Position numbers and translations under genes: made by a program
Assembly (NCBI RefSeq): GCF_900108185.1
Contig: NZ_FNVA01000003.1
Span: 434,001-498,000 of the forward strand
Length of the DNA: 64,000 nt
Reading direction: 5' to 3'
DNA from: Bryocella elongata
Lineage (GTDB): Bacteria > Acidobacteriota > Terriglobia > Terriglobales > Acidobacteriaceae
Part shown: positions 62,339 to 64,000 of the stretch, in pieces
How the letters are laid out: each line of letters opens with the position of its first letter
How positions within the stretch are numbered: position 1 is the first letter of the stretch
Notes under the pieces: generated by a model
Told to the model about the DNA's origin: nothing
The model's database searches: none
The model's input: the letters and a program-made list of their open reading frames with translations, nothing else

Positions 62339-63646
62339 CTACTCCCAACGCACGCGGACGGAGCGCTTACCTAGACGCAGCACCGGAGCTTCCCCCAAGG
62401 CGGCGCGCAGAATCGTCTTGCCCGCAAACTTCTCGCCGTTGATCGACACGGCGTTCTCTGCGATCTTGCGCGTTGCTTCGCCCGCCGACGCTGCGAGACC
62501 AGAAAGCTGCAGCAGCTTCGCCACGCGCAGCTCATCGGAGCCCTCTGCGACGAACAGGCCTTCCGTCGTGAGCGCCACACCCACCTCGGGCACATCCTCG
62601 CTCACGGCACGCTGCTGGAACATCTTCGTCCAGCCTTCCGCTGCGGCCTCCGCCTCTTCCGCGGAGTGGAAGTCCTGCGTGATCGTCCGCGCGAGATTCT
62701 TCTTTGCCTGCATCGGATGCAGCGTGCCTGCGGCTACCTCGGCCTTCATCGCCTCGATCTCGCTCTGCTTCAGGTCGGTGAGGTAGACCCAGTACTTCCA
62801 CATCAGCTCATCGTTGATGCTCATGAGCTTGCCGTACATCTCATTCGCGGGCTCGGCGACTCCAATGGCGTTGCCGAGGGACTTTGACATCTTCTGCACG
62901 CCGTCCAGGCCCTCGATGATGGGCATCATCAGGACGATCTGCGGTTTCTGGCCGGCGTCGCGCTGCAGGTCGCGGCCGCGCATCAGGTTGAACTTCTGGT
63001 CGGTGCCGCCCAGTTCCACATCGCACTCCAGCGCGACAGAGTCATAGCCCTGCACCATCGGGTAGAGCAGCTCGTGGATGTGGATCGGCTGCTCTTCCTG
63101 GAAGCGCTTGTGGAAGTCCTCACGCTCCAGCATCTGCGAGACGGTGAACTTTGCGGCCAGCTGGATCATGCCGGCCGCGCCCAGCTTGCTGAACCATTCC
63201 GAGTTGTAGCGGACCTCGGTCTTCTGCGGGTCGAGGATCTTGAAGACCTGCTCCTTGTAGGTGACCGCGTTGGCGTCGAGCTCTTCCTGGGTCAGCAGCT
63301 TGCGCGTCTGGCTCTTGCCCGTCGGGTCGCCGATGAGGCCGGTGAAATCGCCGATGAGGAAGATGACGGTGTGGCCCAGCTGCTGGAAGTGCCGCAGTTT
63401 GCGCATCAGCACGGTGTGCCCCAGGTGCAGGTCCGGCGCGGTGGGGTCGAAGCCCGCCTTGATGCGCAGCGGCACGCCCGTCTTGCGTGAGGCCTCAAGC
63501 CGTGCGGCCAGGGCATCGGGCGCCTTGGAGTCGAAGGCAGGGATCAGCTCCGCCGTGCCCTTGGCGATCAGGTCGAGCTGCTCCTCTACTGAAGCAAACT
63601 GGACGGGTGCGAACGGTTGTGGGATGGTATTGACGCTATCGGACAT
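62339..63646 (-). CDS. tyrS: Tyrosyl-tRNA synthetase
   Basis: A 435-residue class I aminoacyl-tRNA synthetase. The HIGH motif is HLGH (74-77) and KMSKS is at 252-256 ([13 protein letters not shown]). The catalytic fold carries [15 protein letters not shown] and [18 protein letters not shown] for tyrosine; an S4 RNA-binding domain ends the protein ([20 protein letters not shown]). ATG 63646 is used. The type is TyrS-2. It diverges from the DUF3253 gene over 61 bases. Confidence 0.97.
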   Translation of the reverse strand: MSDSVNTIPQPFAPVQFASVEEQLDLIAKGTAELIPAFDSKAPDALAARLEASRKTGVPLRIKAGFDPTAPDLHLGHTVLMRKLRHFQQLGHTVIFLIGDFTGLIGDPTGKSQTRKLLTQEELDANAVTYKEQVFKILDPQKTEVRYNSEWFSKLGAAGMIQLAAKFTVSQMLEREDFHKRFQEEQPIHIHELLYPMVQGYDSVALECDVELGGTDQKFNLMRGRDLQRDAGQKPQIVLMMPIIEGLDGVQKMSKSLGNAIGVAEPANEMYGKLMSINDELMWKYWVYLTDLKQSEIEAMKAEVAAGTLHPMQAKKNLARTITQDFHSAEEAEAAAEGWTKMFQQRAVSEDVPEVGVALTTEGLFVAEGSDELRVAKLLQLSGLAASAGEATRKIAENAVSINGEKFAGKTILRAALGEAPVLRLGKRSVRVRWE

Positions 63647-63707
63647 GGTTCCATCCAAAAGTATAGAGAACCGGGCGTCTCAAGTCCCGGTCCGAAGAGA
63701 ACAAGGC

Positions 63708-63968
63708 GTGAACGATCCCAGGTTGAAGCTGAAGAATGCGATCCGGACGCTGCTGGACGAACGCGGCGACGGCAAGACGATCTGTCCCAGCGAAGCTGCC
63801 CGGGCCGCCGCGGGCTCGGACAAACGCGGCGACTGGGAACCCCTGATGCCCACCGTCCGCGAGGCCGCGGTGGCCCTTGCGGCTTCGGGAGAGATCGTCA
63901 TTACCCAGCAGGGCGAGCCCGTAGATGGCCGCACGGCAAGGGGTCCCATCCGCCTGCGACGCAGCTGA
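63708..63968 (+). CDS. DUF3253 family protein
   Basis: An 86-residue cytosolic protein. The DUF3253 pattern is clear: a helical start (LKLKNAIRTLLDERGDGK), ICPSEAARAAAG, then WEPLMPTVREAAVALAASGEIVITQQGEPVD and ARGPIRLRRS at the end, a winged-helix-like fold. Function unknown. The start is GTG 63708 with AAGAGA upstream; an upstream in-frame extension runs through the tyrS promoter region and has no conserved content. Confidence 0.85.
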   Translation: MNDPRLKLKNAIRTLLDERGDGKTICPSEAARAAAGSDKRGDWEPLMPTVREAAVALAASGEIVITQQGEPVDGRTARGPIRLRRS

Positions 63969-64000
63969 GACACGCGCTCCGGCGATCCCTCCTCTGGGAG

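Overview
This 64 kb window is a GC-rich, densely coded chromosomal segment. It most resembles a subdivision 1 Acidobacterium (Acidobacteriaceae, the Terriglobus/Granulicella/Edaphobacter group). The evidence is secreted carboxypeptidase-regulatory-fold proteins, a large TonB-dependent receptor, an ExbB/ExbD/TonB locus with several ExbD copies, an infC gene without the usual start codon, and many lineage-type proteins of unknown function. No rRNA, tRNA, CRISPR array, prophage or plasmid gene was seen. The only mobile-type gene is a REP-associated transposase near 62 kb.

Layout. 0-9 kb: 3' part of a yiaK-type reductase, an S9 peptidase, a DUF1003 membrane protein, two tandem small secreted paralogs with His/Asp/Trp tails, prfA, and small secreted proteins. 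9-16.3 kb: a glycosyltransferase and a TupA-like ATP-grasp protein, an ATP-dependent DNA ligase with an unusual insert, and a two-gene membrane cassette rich in duplicated His motifs and Met (13464-16330). 16.6-24.1 kb: a YcbK-type M15 peptidase, alanine racemase, an alpha/beta hydrolase, glyA, small membrane proteins, prmC. 24.2-35 kb: secreted unknowns, an ECF sigma/anti-sigma/coiled-coil operon, tgt, an aquaporin, two carboxypeptidase-fold paralogs flanking a methyltransferase. 35-46 kb: a MATE exporter, yajC-secD-secF, tonB-exbB-exbD-exbD-exbD, a TPR lipoprotein, an SDR. 46-57 kb: a duplicated Cys-rich secreted protein, a phosphate-type MFS carrier, a response regulator with a histone H1-like tail coupled to a nitrilase, a TonB-dependent receptor, and ackA-xfp (phosphoketolase shunt to acetate/ATP). 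57-64 kb: infC, a DoxX-like membrane protein, a phytoene-dehydrogenase-like oxidoreductase, a YoaK/DUF1275 protein, the REP transposase unit, tyrS and a DUF3253 protein.

Genes that act together: YajC-SecD-SecF drive late steps of protein export. TonB-ExbB-ExbD energise outer-membrane receptors such as the one at 50.9 kb. AckA with phosphoketolase turns sugar phosphates into acetate and ATP. The 13.5-16.3 kb pair is translationally coupled and looks like a metal-handling or metal-dependent membrane complex of unknown job.

The most unusual signal is a scattered family of degenerate 7-nt-period repeats (17307, 18631, 25840, 28413, 29068, 36486, 37183, 38937/39001). Their unit sequence differs from site to site but the 7-base period does not. 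One copy sits in frame inside tgt, and another pair forms opposed arms between secD and secF. Several intrinsic terminators are very clear.
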